Shown here: piece after piece, positions 35,732 to 44,696 of the stretch
How the letters are laid out: every line of letters begins with the position of its first letter
Numbering within the stretch: the stretch's first letter is position 1
Source of the DNA: Flavisolibacter nicotianae
GTDB taxonomy: Bacteria; Bacteroidota; Bacteroidia; Chitinophagales; Chitinophagaceae
DNA length: 64,000 nt
Direction of reading: 5' to 3'
Assembly: GCF_003628535.1 (NCBI RefSeq)
Contig: NZ_RBCI01000008.1
Location: forward strand, 124,001-188,000
Program-made: the position numbers and the translations under genes
The notes under the pieces: generated by a model
Seen by the model: the letters and a program-made list of their open reading frames with translations, nothing else
The model's database searches: none
Told to the model about the DNA's origin: nothing

Positions 35732-36028
35732 AAGAATTGGAAGTTTCGTTTTTACAGGGACTACGATTTAATAAACAAGGCGTAAGATAGGAACCATTTG
35801 CAGGAAATTATATTTCGCGACAACGTTTTATCCGCCTGTCAGGAACAAAAAGTGGAAAAGCGTAAGAATACCAAGGGAATTTGACCATTCCTGTTTCCGG
35901 ATGCCGCGGACATTTGCGATGATCTATGATTTTTACAAAAAAATTCAGGCGATCAACAATTAGGTCACAATCCTGTGTCAGCCTGCTGCAGTCAAACAAA
36001 ATCTTCAAACGGGGCAGGATGTAAAATT
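35732..36028. other. Gene-free gap between the repeat-protein gene and DUF4256 gene
   Basis: About 300 bp of relatively AT-rich DNA lies upstream of the T9SS gene. No coding frame, strong hairpin or exact -7 box was found. Confidence 0.5.
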
Positions 36029-36514
36029 TCAGACTCGCAGTGCGCCGCGAAACGCCCTGGCCGCATAATAAGAAGGAGCGCCATTGTGATAGATAAAAAC
36101 CTGGCCGTATCGGTAATCGCCAAAGAGGGCGCCGCCGAGTTTTCGAATACCGGGAGGTGTTTTCACCCAGCTCGATGTCTTAGTATCGAAGTGCCCCAGT
36201 GTTTGCAAATCCCTGTATTGCTCTTCCGTTAAAAGTTCAATACGCATAGCCGCTGCCATGTCTAGTGCGTTGTTTTCGGGTTGGTTCTCTTTTCGTGACT
36301 CTTGCGCTTCGCGGTCGTAACAAACACTTCTGCGGCCTTTGGGGCTTTCGGCCGAACAATCGAAAAAAATGTATTCCCGGGTCTTTTGATCAAAACCAAC
36401 AACATCCGGTTCGCCACCGGTTCGTTCCATTTCATGGAGCGACCACAGTTTGTCCCAATTTGACTCCAGCTTTGCCTGTACGGCAGCCCATACCAGGCCC
36501 GGATGACGATTCAT
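36029..36514 (-). CDS. DUF4256 family protein, N-terminal frameshift
   Basis: The 161-residue frame matches DUF4256 closely: SLHEMERTGGEPDVVGFD, YIFFDCSAESPKGRRSV, ELLTEEQYRDLQTLG, SSWVKTPPGIRKLGG and a YYAARAFRG end. The family is usually ~185 residues long. The missing ~26 residues are encoded just upstream in another frame, from ATG 36593 (MANKKGLSTEQREELFRTVK), and a single extra base in a homopolymer at 36532-36537 separates the frames. Restoring one base would give K-(I/N)-RFEKN joined to MNRHPGLVW. Either the gene is damaged, starts internally at 36514, or the base is an assembly error. Function of the family is unknown. Confidence 0.85.
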   Translation of the reverse strand: MNRHPGLVWAAVQAKLESNWDKLWSLHEMERTGGEPDVVGFDQKTREYIFFDCSAESPKGRRSVCYDREAQESRKENQPENNALDMAAAMRIELLTEEQYRDLQTLGHFDTKTSSWVKTPPGIRKLGGALFGDYRYGQVFIYHNGAPSYYAARAFRGALRV

Positions 36515-36666
36515 GTTTTTTTCGAAACGGATTTTTTACCGTCCGGAATAATTCTTCCCGTTGTTCCGTTGATAAGCCTTTTTTATTTGCCATGCAAGTA
36601 AAGATTGTTTTATCAATAGGTGCCGGTTTCCGCGGTCAGCCGATAGCACAGGTATCCATAACGGCA

Positions 36667-37182
36667 TTAGGTTATTTTAAGTGATGCTACAATTTGGTCG
36701 GCTGTCTGTTCCCATTTTTTTTGCAACTTCTCAATACAGTTAAAGGAGAAGAACAATACTTTTCCATCGACAATTGTAAAGAAATAATAGTTGAAAACCT
36801 TCTGGTCAATGGCCTGGGTGACAAACGTAAAATAGCCTACTTTTTTGCCATTGATTGTTTTTACCCCGTCTGAAAGCAATTCCAGGTCAGGTCGCCTGGA
36901 TTTCAGTTGTTGAATTTGAAAGTCTTTGAAAGAGGCCAGTTGGCTTTCTGCCGCCGGTTGCGGGGTCATATCGGCCAGAAGATTCACTTCGCCATCGTCG
37001 TCACTCAAAACGAGCAAAGGGCGTGCTCTTTTTTGATATTTAGCAGTCCACATTTGGTCAGACATCGGCTTTAACTCCTGGGGAGCAAGGATTTTTACTT
37101 TGCCATTCAGGAAACGAAGAGTGTCCAGCCTCGACTGGCTAAAACTAAGAACGGGGAAAAGAAGGAGGATTAAAAATCTCAT
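36667..37182 (-). CDS. Secreted protein of unknown function
   Basis: This 171-residue protein has a signal peptide (MRFLILLLFPVLSFSQ). The mature part has an alternating beta pattern (VKILAPQELKPMS, RPLLVLSDDDGEVNLLADMTP, KKVGYFTFVTQAID, VFNYYFFTIVDGKVLFFSFNC), like the small PsbP/DUF1795-type lipocalin-related sheets found in periplasmic proteins. No catalytic residues are recognisable. ATG 37182 is chosen because it begins the signal peptide. Confidence 0.72.
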   Translation of the reverse strand: MRFLILLLFPVLSFSQSRLDTLRFLNGKVKILAPQELKPMSDQMWTAKYQKRARPLLVLSDDDGEVNLLADMTPQPAAESQLASFKDFQIQQLKSRRPDLELLSDGVKTINGKKVGYFTFVTQAIDQKVFNYYFFTIVDGKVLFFSFNCIEKLQKKWEQTADQIVASLKIT

Positions 37183-37431
37183 AAGTGGTTGGTTCGTTTT
37201 GAACGGTTCCGAAAAGCTGCTGGCAACGTTCAAGACCAGCTATGGTGCTGGCATTTTATAACCGTTAGCCGACAACTGAGGACCTGTGAAAATACCGATG
37301 ATCAAATTAACAACAAATGCGCATTAGAAATTCGTCTCGTGGATACTCGCTGCAGGTTTTACAACGGCAGATTTGTCCTCCCCATGCCAGCATTACAGCC
37401 AAATAAATTGTTAGCGGTTGGTGCTTTCTCC

Positions 37432-38025
37432 TTAAGCGCCAATCGTACCGGTCTTCACTTTTTCGGCCCGCTTGTAATTCACAACCAAAACGCCACTCGG
37501 AGTAACGGTGCTCTCTGTTACTTTTAATGCTGCCGGAATGGTTCCGTTATCAAAAATTTTTTTTCCCTTACCAAGGGTCAAGGGGTAAATTTTAAGCCAG
37601 AGTTCATCCACCAGGTCTTTTTTTAGGAGCAACTGAACAAGTTCGCTACTGCCCCAAACCTTAATGTCCGAACCTTCAGAATTTTTGAGCTTTTCGATGT
37701 CGGCGAGGCTTTCAAGAAAAACGCAGTTTGTCCAGTCTGACTTTCTCACCGTCGTAGACAGGACGTATTTTGTGACGTCATTTATACCCGGCCAATAGGC
37801 TGCATGTTCCGGCCAGTAGCCGGCAAAGATCTCAAATGTTTTTCTGCCCAAAAGCAGATCTGCGGGTTCCATCTGCTTTTGCATGATCTTACCGGAAACT
37901 TCGTCAGAATAAGGGGCAGACCAACCGCCAAATTCAAAGCCACCTGATGTATCTTCGTCGGGCCCGCCGGGCGCCTGCATTACGCCATCCAGGGTGATAA
38001 ACTCTAACACGATTATTTTTCGCAT
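37432..38025 (-). CDS. Dihydrofolate-reductase-family protein (RibD C-terminal-like), copy 1
   Basis: This 197-residue protein shows MRKIIVLEFITLDGVMQAPG at the start, DLLLGRKTFEIFAGYWP (NADPH-binding region) and KVWGSSELVQLLLKKDLVDELWLKIYPLTLGKGKKIF (middle parts), the usual layout of the RibD C-terminal/DHFR-like family. These are NADPH-dependent reductases with unassigned substrates, distinct from FolA. The start is ATG 38025. A second, divergent member lies at 39480-40061. The local sequence is more AT-rich than the flanks, which hints at transfer. Confidence 0.88.
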   Translation of the reverse strand: MRKIIVLEFITLDGVMQAPGGPDEDTSGGFEFGGWSAPYSDEVSGKIMQKQMEPADLLLGRKTFEIFAGYWPEHAAYWPGINDVTKYVLSTTVRKSDWTNCVFLESLADIEKLKNSEGSDIKVWGSSELVQLLLKKDLVDELWLKIYPLTLGKGKKIFDNGTIPAALKVTESTVTPSGVLVVNYKRAEKVKTGTIGA

Positions 38026-38329
38026 ACGATGTTGCCTCCACTTAAATTTTATTTTTAAATGAATGGGTTTGTATTGCACAAATCTCGTCAACAAAGGCCA
38101 TGTTAGCATAGTGTAAATGCGACAATCTTGGTAACTGAATGCGACAACGCTCGATAGCCCGGTAAAGACAGGCGAATCTTTCGCTATTGTATGCACACGA
38201 ACGAACAGGGCTTTATGAAGACGTGCATTTTAAAACTGCCGGGACTGCAGCTGCATGCAATAAATCGCCGGTTTATTAGCGTCCGGTGCTACTTGCAGCA
38301 ATGCTTTTGATAGCAGCCCAACCAATGCA
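38026..38329. other. Gene-free gap
   Basis: This 304-bp stretch between the first DHFR-like gene and the nucleotidyltransferase gene holds no convincing gene, repeat or terminator. Confidence 0.5.
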
Positions 38330-39160
38330 TTAACCTGCGTTGATTTCTTCGAAATACGCCATTACTCTTTTTTCTGTTTTACCATTTAAGGTGACATTGG
38401 TCGTAAACAATTCATTCCGTAACTGCCGGTAGAGTGTTATGGAATTCTGTAAACTGTCTAACAACGAGCTTTTAGAATATGTTGGAATGGTTGCTTTCAA
38501 TTGCGCAAAGTCTTTTGCCGGCAATTGTGTTTCAACCTTGCGAACCGCTCTTGGTAAGTTGCCGTTTTTTATGTGCAGTAATGGACCAAATACAACCATT
38601 CGTAGAAAACCAAAAAAGTCGTAAGCTTCCAGGTATTCTCCCCGCCCGATTTTTAATAAGGCATAATGAACCCAGGTCCAAAAGCGGTCTTCGATCCATT
38701 GAAAATCGGGATAAGGAAACTTTGGTGTTGAGTTGTTTAATGCGTGTTGCAACTGTCCATCTTTGTCAAGCAGGAGAGTCGGTGTTTCAATTCTTGTATG
38801 AAACTCCTGCAGCGTTACGAACTTGATGTCTACGTGTAGCAAGGGATTGTCGTACAGGCAAATCAAAACCCTGGGTTCACCGACGTGTTCACCCGTAAAA
38901 CCAGACAGAAGCTGTCCAAGGCGATTGGCATAGTCCAGCATTCTGTTTTTATCACTGGAGATTCTTTCATGGGTAACAAGAATTAAATCAAGATCAGAAA
39001 ATTCGTCCATCTCATTTGTCAGCCAGGAACCCGCAACGGCTAAACCGATAACATTTTCGTCTTCCTTTAAAATCTCTGCAGCCTTGCCTGCAAATTCTTT
39101 CTGTAACATCTCTATATCCTCTTGATTGTGATGAGGGGTTTTATGGGATGCCGCTACCAT
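38330..39160 (-). CDS. Nucleotidyltransferase-fold protein
   Basis: This 276-residue cytoplasmic protein has the polymerase-beta-type nucleotidyltransferase motif: GSWLTNEMDEFSDLDLILV (~44-62), with the G-S and D-x-D carrying the metal-binding residues. A third acidic strand is HVDIKFVTL (~109-117). The C-terminal half is helical. The layout resembles aminoglycoside adenylyltransferases and related small-molecule nucleotidyltransferases, but resistance cannot be claimed. ATG 39160 or ATG 39109 may be the start; the latter begins just before the first helix. Confidence 0.82.
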   Translation of the reverse strand: MVAASHKTPHHNQEDIEMLQKEFAGKAAEILKEDENVIGLAVAGSWLTNEMDEFSDLDLILVTHERISSDKNRMLDYANRLGQLLSGFTGEHVGEPRVLICLYDNPLLHVDIKFVTLQEFHTRIETPTLLLDKDGQLQHALNNSTPKFPYPDFQWIEDRFWTWVHYALLKIGRGEYLEAYDFFGFLRMVVFGPLLHIKNGNLPRAVRKVETQLPAKDFAQLKATIPTYSKSSLLDSLQNSITLYRQLRNELFTTNVTLNGKTEKRVMAYFEEINAG

Positions 39161-39479
39161 AAAACAGTTGTCTCAAGCCAGGACATATGAAACAAGTCTG
39201 TTACTGGAATTGTACAGCCAGTGAGAAAAATGGGTATAAGCGCCGATAGTTTCCACATGGTTACCTGGTTGTTTGCACACAGCGTTCGAGTATTGGCGAA
39301 GGCTGGATAATTATTGCTTGCCCAGCCCGGAACGGCAGACGGGTAAGGAAATTATAGCCCAATCAATAACGAAATGGTGAGCAGAATTCCCTCGTGCCTG
39401 GTGCAGTACAGGAACGATTACTGCCGATTGATCTGCCGTCTGCCTTGCATTTGCCAGTACGTTTGTTAGCGTTTCGTTG
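39161..39479. other. Gene-free gap between nucleotidyltransferase and second DHFR-like gene
   Basis: About 320 bp has no coding frame of note. A 9-bp inverted pair, GGCAGACGG (39334-39342) and CCGTCTGCC (39436-39444), is separated by 93 bp and is of doubtful significance. Confidence 0.45.
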
Positions 39480-40061
39480 TTATTGTTTGTCCACCGCGTA
39501 ATTCAGTTCAATTACTCCGCAAGAAAATTGCCGGGAAGTCAAAAGTTTTAGTGCTATTTTGTTTTTGACATCGACAAACAAAGGAATGCCTTGTCCCAGG
39601 ATAATTGGATTAACAAATAGCCAATAGCCGTCAATTAAGTTCAGTTGAATAAGTGAATGTGTTGCTGTCGGGCTACCAAAAAGCAAGATCTCTTCACTCC
39701 CGCCATTGCGGGATTGTTTTATTTCATTGATCCTGTCCGGGAGGTTATCACTGATGATTGTTGTATTCGTCAAACTTGCACCTTTCATCGTTTTTGATAA
39801 AACAAGTTTGTGCGCCTTGTTATACCAGGTGGAATGTTCGATGTCATGTTTGGATGCTCCTGGTTCGTCTCCTGCACTCGGCCAGTAATTTTGCATCATC
39901 TCATAGGTTACTCGTCCATATAATGCAGCATCAGTTTCACTAATCCGCTTACCGATGTGATCGAAAATTTCTTCATTGACTTTAATCCAGTTCATTTCTC
40001 CGTTTGGTCCTGCTACAAAACCGTCAAGCGATATGTGCATGAATGAAATTATTTTTCTCAT
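39480..40061 (-). CDS. Dihydrofolate-reductase-family protein (RibD C-terminal-like), copy 2
   Basis: This 193-residue protein begins MRKIISFMHISLDGFVAGPN, then DAALYGRVTYEMMQNYWP, ILLFGSPTATHSLIQLNLID and GYWLFVNPIILGQGIPLF, the RibD C-terminal/DHFR-like layout. It diverges clearly from the copy at 37432, so the two are not a recent duplication. Substrate unknown. It is a single gene on the minus strand with no partner in the following 450 bp upstream. Confidence 0.9.
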   Translation of the reverse strand: MRKIISFMHISLDGFVAGPNGEMNWIKVNEEIFDHIGKRISETDAALYGRVTYEMMQNYWPSAGDEPGASKHDIEHSTWYNKAHKLVLSKTMKGASLTNTTIISDNLPDRINEIKQSRNGGSEEILLFGSPTATHSLIQLNLIDGYWLFVNPIILGQGIPLFVDVKNKIALKLLTSRQFSCGVIELNYAVDKQ

Positions 40062-40514
40062 AAGGTGCTATTTTTTTATTGTGGTTTATGGTTTGTTACT
40101 GACTTTTTAAAATGATTGCCAATAGTCGTATCAAGCGATCTCCCGAAACTAACAATTTTTTTATGTTCTTCATTTTCATCACTTGCTTATTTCACTTTTG
40201 TATTGTGCCGTATCGTAAATATGAACAACATCGCTCTTGCCAATCTTTTGTTCGCCAACAGCAATCAATTGCCCTTTTCCCATGCGGAACGCACCGGATG
40301 TGTTTGCTGCCGGAATTTATGAGATGACAGTCCTTCTTTACAGTTGTCCCAAATCGGCCCAGTGCAAATCAGGCTGTATGCGATTCCGCATAACCTTTCA
40401 CATCACCTGCCTACAGTATTTGTTGCGAGGAACTATATCCAATGAAAAACCCCTTTTTCAAGGGGTCTTTGTCGTGCAGGAAAGACACAAGGCTGCTATT
40501 GCGGTGAACCTGCA
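40062..40514. other. Intergenic region with a terminator
   Basis: This 453-bp gap between the second DHFR-like gene and the ZU5-like lipoprotein gene carries the minus-strand terminator at 40441-40466. The rest contains short frames without recognisable sequence. Confidence 0.5.
40441..40466 (-). terminator. Rho-independent terminator of the ZU5-like lipoprotein gene
   Basis: On the minus strand ACCCCTT (40460-40466) pairs with AAGGGGT (40449-40455) across a 4-base loop, followed by TTTTTCATT. It lies ~50 bp past the stop at 40515. Confidence 0.82.
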
Positions 40515-41825
40515 CTATTCGTTCCGGATCGCCGAAAATTTGGCATTGACTGGTGCTGTCAGGTGTTCCGTGACATCATCAACTGTGCGCTGGAAATGCA
40601 GCGTGCCTGAGATCGTACCGGTGATCGGTTCCCCGATACGCCCATAGGAGGTAATGGTCACTGAGCCGCTGCCGAATTTGGGCGTCGCGTTGTCTTTTTC
40701 AAAATACATGGTTTCCCATTCGTACGGGTAAGTCGTGGTAGTGCAGGCAACCTGGTTTTTTTCGCCAAACGAATACGACCCTACGCCTTTGAAACCTTCG
40801 CCCATTGCCAGCACAAGACTGGGGATCTTGTTGCCTGTTGCATTTTTTGCCATCATAAAGATGGAGAGTGTACCCGCGGTTGTGGAAGCGTTGATGCTTC
40901 CCTCCAGGTCTTTGAAACTTTGCCCGTAGCAGCTGAATTCAAAATAGCGGTCCTCCACGACTGTTATGTTTGACACAACGGTGAAGTAGCCCCGCGTTGT
41001 ATGGATCTGCGCACTGACAGCAACCGGGTTGGCAGCCGGCTGGTGTGCCGGCGCATGATAGAGTTTTTCGTTGGCCGCCGTTCCGGTCAGCCAGCCATTT
41101 GCACTATTCGCCGCACTGGCCTCGCCATTCACAAGCCAGTTGCTTACGTCGGCGTCGGCAACCGGTTTAGGCTCACCCAGTGTATGCAAAAGCTCCTCCA
41201 TGTTGTTCGGGTCGGGGTCTTCGGTATACGGCAGCTTCATGGCCTGCAGGTTAACCGTTTGATTCACCGGCAACGTTTTTTGCTCCGGCTGCAGTTTAAA
41301 GCTTGCATAGAAAGACCAGCGGCTGAAATGGTTAGTCGTTGCCGTTATAGTGCGTGCCGTAGCGTTTACCTGGAGGTTGGCTTTTCCCTGCCAGTTATTC
41401 TTGGCGTTTTGGAAACCAAACTCCAGCAGTTCCGGCGCTGTACCCGCCAGTTCGTCGTCGGTATAATGGAGCGTGACGGTTACCGGTTTGGCAAATTTCT
41501 GCCCGTTGGGAAGGAAATCGTAGGAGAGTCCAACACCCAGTGGCGCCGTGTTCTCGATGGGCTGAATGGAAATGGTTGTGGCCGTGCCCAGGGCGCCGGC
41601 CGGGATGGTCAGGGTTACCCGTCCGTCGGGTGAAGTAATGGAACCACCGGCAGCACCGATGCTGGCGGTACTGGCAGAGCCCACGGGTTGACCGATGGTT
41701 GTTACCAACGGGACGACGGATTCCGTTGGCGGTTGCGGACTTGCCGGTTCTTTTTTGCAGCTGGCCAAGAAGGCAATGCCGGCAAACAGGGTTGCGTAAA
41801 AAAAGGGTTTGAGTTTCTTGTTCAT
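40515..41825 (-). CDS. Lipoprotein with ZU5-like domain, unknown function
   Basis: This 436-residue protein has a lipoprotein signal ending FLASC (Cys ~23). A ZU5-like sheet (~55-150; GGSITSPDGRVTLTIPAGAL, FAKPVTVTLHYTDDEL) follows, as in many surface proteins of Bacteroidota. The C-terminal half (YFEFSCYGQSFKDLEGSINAST and following) is beta-rich and unassigned. It should be anchored in the outer membrane. There is no enzyme motif. It starts at ATG 41825, divergent from the phosphoesterase-propeller gene across ~365 bp. Confidence 0.8.
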   Translation of the reverse strand: MNKKLKPFFYATLFAGIAFLASCKKEPASPQPPTESVVPLVTTIGQPVGSASTASIGAAGGSITSPDGRVTLTIPAGALGTATTISIQPIENTAPLGVGLSYDFLPNGQKFAKPVTVTLHYTDDELAGTAPELLEFGFQNAKNNWQGKANLQVNATARTITATTNHFSRWSFYASFKLQPEQKTLPVNQTVNLQAMKLPYTEDPDPNNMEELLHTLGEPKPVADADVSNWLVNGEASAANSANGWLTGTAANEKLYHAPAHQPAANPVAVSAQIHTTRGYFTVVSNITVVEDRYFEFSCYGQSFKDLEGSINASTTAGTLSIFMMAKNATGNKIPSLVLAMGEGFKGVGSYSFGEKNQVACTTTTYPYEWETMYFEKDNATPKFGSGSVTITSYGRIGEPITGTISGTLHFQRTVDDVTEHLTAPVNAKFSAIRNE

Positions 41826-42190
41826 GACTTAGTGTTTGATGTTGGAATGGGTTTGCCTAAAATCAACCGGCAATCGTCCTGCTGCCTGACCGGCGAAACG
41901 GCCGGAAAGAATGGCGTCCGTATTTTACGGTTACACGAAACTGTTGCAGTTGTTTCGCGTTGACCGAACGAAAATAGCCGCGAGCTATGCTTGTTTGCAG
42001 GGCAGGTGAATGAACTGCCGGAAGTCAAACATGAATTGCCGAAACGGCAAGAAGGAGAGCGGCATCCGGCCGGTGAAGATTGCAGTCAACACAAAGCATA
42101 ACGGTAAAAGATTGTCAAAACGGAAAATGATGGCTCCTGGTTGCTGCTGGCCCGATCGCGTTCTGCAGCCAAAACGTACATTTGCCGGCT
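41826..42190. promoter_or_regulatory. Divergent intergenic region (lipoprotein / phosphoesterase-propeller)
   Basis: 365 bp between two divergent genes. No coding frame is convincing. It holds the candidate -7 box at 42177-42184. No clear box for the minus gene was seen. Confidence 0.45.
42177..42184 (+). promoter_or_regulatory. Candidate -7 box very close to the phosphoesterase-propeller start
   Basis: TACATTTG fits TAnnTTTG and ends only 7 bp before ATG 42191, so the transcript would have almost no leader. A -33 TTG at a good distance is not seen. Confidence 0.4.
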
Positions 42191-44053
42191 ATGAGATCAA
42201 TCTGGTTTGCCTTTTTCCTGTCCCTTTGCTTTTCTGCATTTTCGCAAACAAAACCCTTTCGCTTTGCCTTTATTTCCGATACGCATATCGGTTCACCTAA
42301 CGGTGGTGCGGAAGAAGATTTGCGGCGTACCGTGGCCGACATCAACGCCATGCACGACATTGCCTTCGTGGTGCTGACCGGCGACATTACGGAGCTGGGT
42401 AAAAATGAACAACTGGCACTGGCCAAGAAAATCCTCGACAGCCTGCAGGTACCTTACTACATTATTCCGGGCAACCACGATACTGGCTGGAGCGAAAGCG
42501 GTGGACTGCGTTTCAACCAGGTTTTTGGCGACGATAAATTTTCGTTTACGTACAGCGGCATTCATTTCATCGGCTGCGCCTCCGGGCCTTATGTCCGCAT
42601 GAGCGACGGACACGTGCCCCGCAACGCTGTGAACTGGATGCGGGACAAACTGAAAACGATCGGTGAAAAAGAACCGGTGATCTTCCTCAACCATTATCCC
42701 CTCGACAATGGCCTGGACAACTGGTACGAGATCATCGACCAGTTGCGGGCAAAAAATACGGTGCTGGCCCTGTGCGGTCATGGTCACACCAACCGTCCCG
42801 TGAAGGCCGACGATATCCCGGCTGTGATGGGGCGGTCGAACCTGCGGGCCAAGGCATCCGAAGGTGGCTACAACCTCGTTGATGTCCGCACTGATTCAAT
42901 CACGTTTACCGAACGGAAACCGGTAAGCAAGGCGGAACGAAAATGGACCGGCGTGGCGCTGGCCTTGCAGCAATACGACAGGACAAAAGTTTTCCCCCGA
43001 CCTGATTTTTCCATCAATCAAACGTATCCGCAGGTAAGCCCTGCCTGGACCTATCAATCGGGTGCCAACGTGATCTCGACACCTGCCGTGGTGGAAGGAC
43101 TGGTTGTTTTTGGGAACCAAAACGGGCAGATAGAAGCGCTGGACAAAAAAAGCGGCAAACGAAAATGGACGGTGCAAACCGGCGGGCCGGTTTTTTCGTC
43201 ACCGGCTTTTACTCCTGTCGTCAAACAAAAGGAAACGCGGCTGGTTGTGGGTTCGGCCGACGGCAAGGTTTACTGTTTTTCCATTAATGGTAAGGTACTG
43301 TGGACACACACAACCGATGCGGCCGTCCTGGGATCACCGCTGATTGAAAACAGCTTTGTTTATATCGGTGGCAGCGATCACGTGTTTCGTGCTCTTGACC
43401 TGAACACCGGCAACGAACGCTGGCGGTTTGCGGAGCTGAACGGTCCGGTGGTGAGCAAGCCTGTGATCAGCGGAAGCACCATCATCTTTGGCGCCTGGGA
43501 CAAGAACCTCTATGCACTGGACAAAAATGACGGCCGCCTCCTGTGGAAATGGAACAACGGCTCACCGGTGATCAATTATTCACCAGCCGCCTGCATCCCG
43601 GTGATCAAAGACAGCGTGGTTTACGTGGTGGCCCCCGACCGCTATCTTTCGGCCATCGGCCTGGCTTCCGGCCAAACGCTCTGGCGCACCAACGAAGCCA
43701 CGGTTCGCGAAAGCATCGGTCTGTCAACCGACGGCAACTGGATTTACGGGAAAACCATGCAGGATACGGTTGTGGCGCTGCGCACCAACAGCCGCGAGCC
43801 GCAGTTTGCCTGGAAGATGCACGCCGGTTTTGGCTACGAGCATGCGCCTTCGATGCTGGTGGAAAAAGACGGCCGCCTGTTTTTTGGAACCCGCAACGGC
43901 GTCGTCTACGCCATTACGCCAGCCACGCAAAAAATAGCATGGGCCTATAAAATCGACAACTCCATGGTGAATACCGTCAATGTGATCAGCGGAAAGCAGG
44001 TCATTGCCGCAACGATGGACGGGAAGGTCTGCTTGTTGCAAACAACAGAGTAA
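42191..44053 (+). CDS. Calcineurin-like phosphoesterase fused to a PQQ-type beta-propeller
   Basis: This 620-residue exported protein has a signal peptide (MRSIWFAFFLSLCFSAFSQ), then a metallophosphoesterase domain (~25-250) with the metal-binding motifs SDTHIG, GDIT, GNHDTGW, LNHYP and GHGHTNR. A beta-propeller of PQQ-like repeats fills ~285-620: 'VVFGNQNGQIEALDKKSGK', 'LVVGSADGKVYCFSING', 'VYIGGSDHVFRALDLNTG', 'GAWDKNLYALDKNDG'. The phosphoesterase likely hydrolyses a phosphomono- or diester in the periplasm; the propeller may bind the substrate or a partner. The start is ATG 42191; the in-frame TTG at 42182 is inside the promoter-like box. Confidence 0.9.
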   Translation: MRSIWFAFFLSLCFSAFSQTKPFRFAFISDTHIGSPNGGAEEDLRRTVADINAMHDIAFVVLTGDITELGKNEQLALAKKILDSLQVPYYIIPGNHDTGWSESGGLRFNQVFGDDKFSFTYSGIHFIGCASGPYVRMSDGHVPRNAVNWMRDKLKTIGEKEPVIFLNHYPLDNGLDNWYEIIDQLRAKNTVLALCGHGHTNRPVKADDIPAVMGRSNLRAKASEGGYNLVDVRTDSITFTERKPVSKAERKWTGVALALQQYDRTKVFPRPDFSINQTYPQVSPAWTYQSGANVISTPAVVEGLVVFGNQNGQIEALDKKSGKRKWTVQTGGPVFSSPAFTPVVKQKETRLVVGSADGKVYCFSINGKVLWTHTTDAAVLGSPLIENSFVYIGGSDHVFRALDLNTGNERWRFAELNGPVVSKPVISGSTIIFGAWDKNLYALDKNDGRLLWKWNNGSPVINYSPAACIPVIKDSVVYVVAPDRYLSAIGLASGQTLWRTNEATVRESIGLSTDGNWIYGKTMQDTVVALRTNSREPQFAWKMHAGFGYEHAPSMLVEKDGRLFFGTRNGVVYAITPATQKIAWAYKIDNSMVNTVNVISGKQVIAATMDGKVCLLQTTE

Positions 44054-44140
44054 GGCTTCCGGCACCTGCAGCAAACGGGCATCGCAATGCCAAAAGGAAA
44101 GGAAGCCTGCGGTAAAAAATGTCAACCCAAAGCAAACCAT

Positions 44141-44581
44141 ATGAACTGGAATGATGTGCTCAGTCACAGCCAACACAATTTGGCTCCCGACAGGGAAGTC
44201 AGCAAAACGGATGCGGAATGGAAAGCCCAGCTCACAGCGGAACAGTACCGCGTCACGCGGCAGCACGGCACCGAAAGGGCGTTTACGGGTGAGTATTGCG
44301 AAGCGCATTCACCCGGTGTTTATGCCTGCGTCTGCTGCGGCACGGAACTTTTCGATTCATGGGTGAAATTTGAATCGGGAACCGGCTGGCCTTCTTTTAC
44401 GGAACCCGTCAAAGAAAACGTCATTCGCTATGAAAAAGACAGCTCCTGGGGCATGACCCGCATCGAAGTGCTGTGCAATGTGTGCAAAGCGCATTTGGGC
44501 CATGTTTTTCCCGACGGGCCGGCACCTTCGGGCCTGCGGTTTTGCATCAATTCCGCATCGCTGAAAAAGGTGGATTCCTGA
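44141..44581 (+). CDS. msrB: Peptide-methionine (R)-S-oxide reductase MsrB
   Basis: This 146-residue enzyme reduces methionine-R-sulfoxide in oxidised proteins. The zinc site is formed by C63/C66 and C112/C115. The catalytic Cys is C135 in GLRFCINSASL, and the family signature GTGWPSF and HLGHVFPDGP is intact. The resolving Cys is not evident. No signal peptide is present when ATG 44141 is used, so it is cytoplasmic; the longer frame from 44087 has a different N terminus without a clear signal. It lies 88 bp after the phosphoesterase-propeller gene and converges with the pirin gene. Confidence 0.93.
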   Translation: MNWNDVLSHSQHNLAPDREVSKTDAEWKAQLTAEQYRVTRQHGTERAFTGEYCEAHSPGVYACVCCGTELFDSWVKFESGTGWPSFTEPVKENVIRYEKDSSWGMTRIEVLCNVCKAHLGHVFPDGPAPSGLRFCINSASLKKVDS

Positions 44582-44696
44582 GAACAGGGTTAGTAAGGGA
44601 AAAGAAAATGCTGCAGACCGGCGAGAGACTTCCAAAGAGGCCTTTGACCGAATCAATTCCTTTCGTTAATGCTGGGTAAGGTTTTGCTTGATTGCT

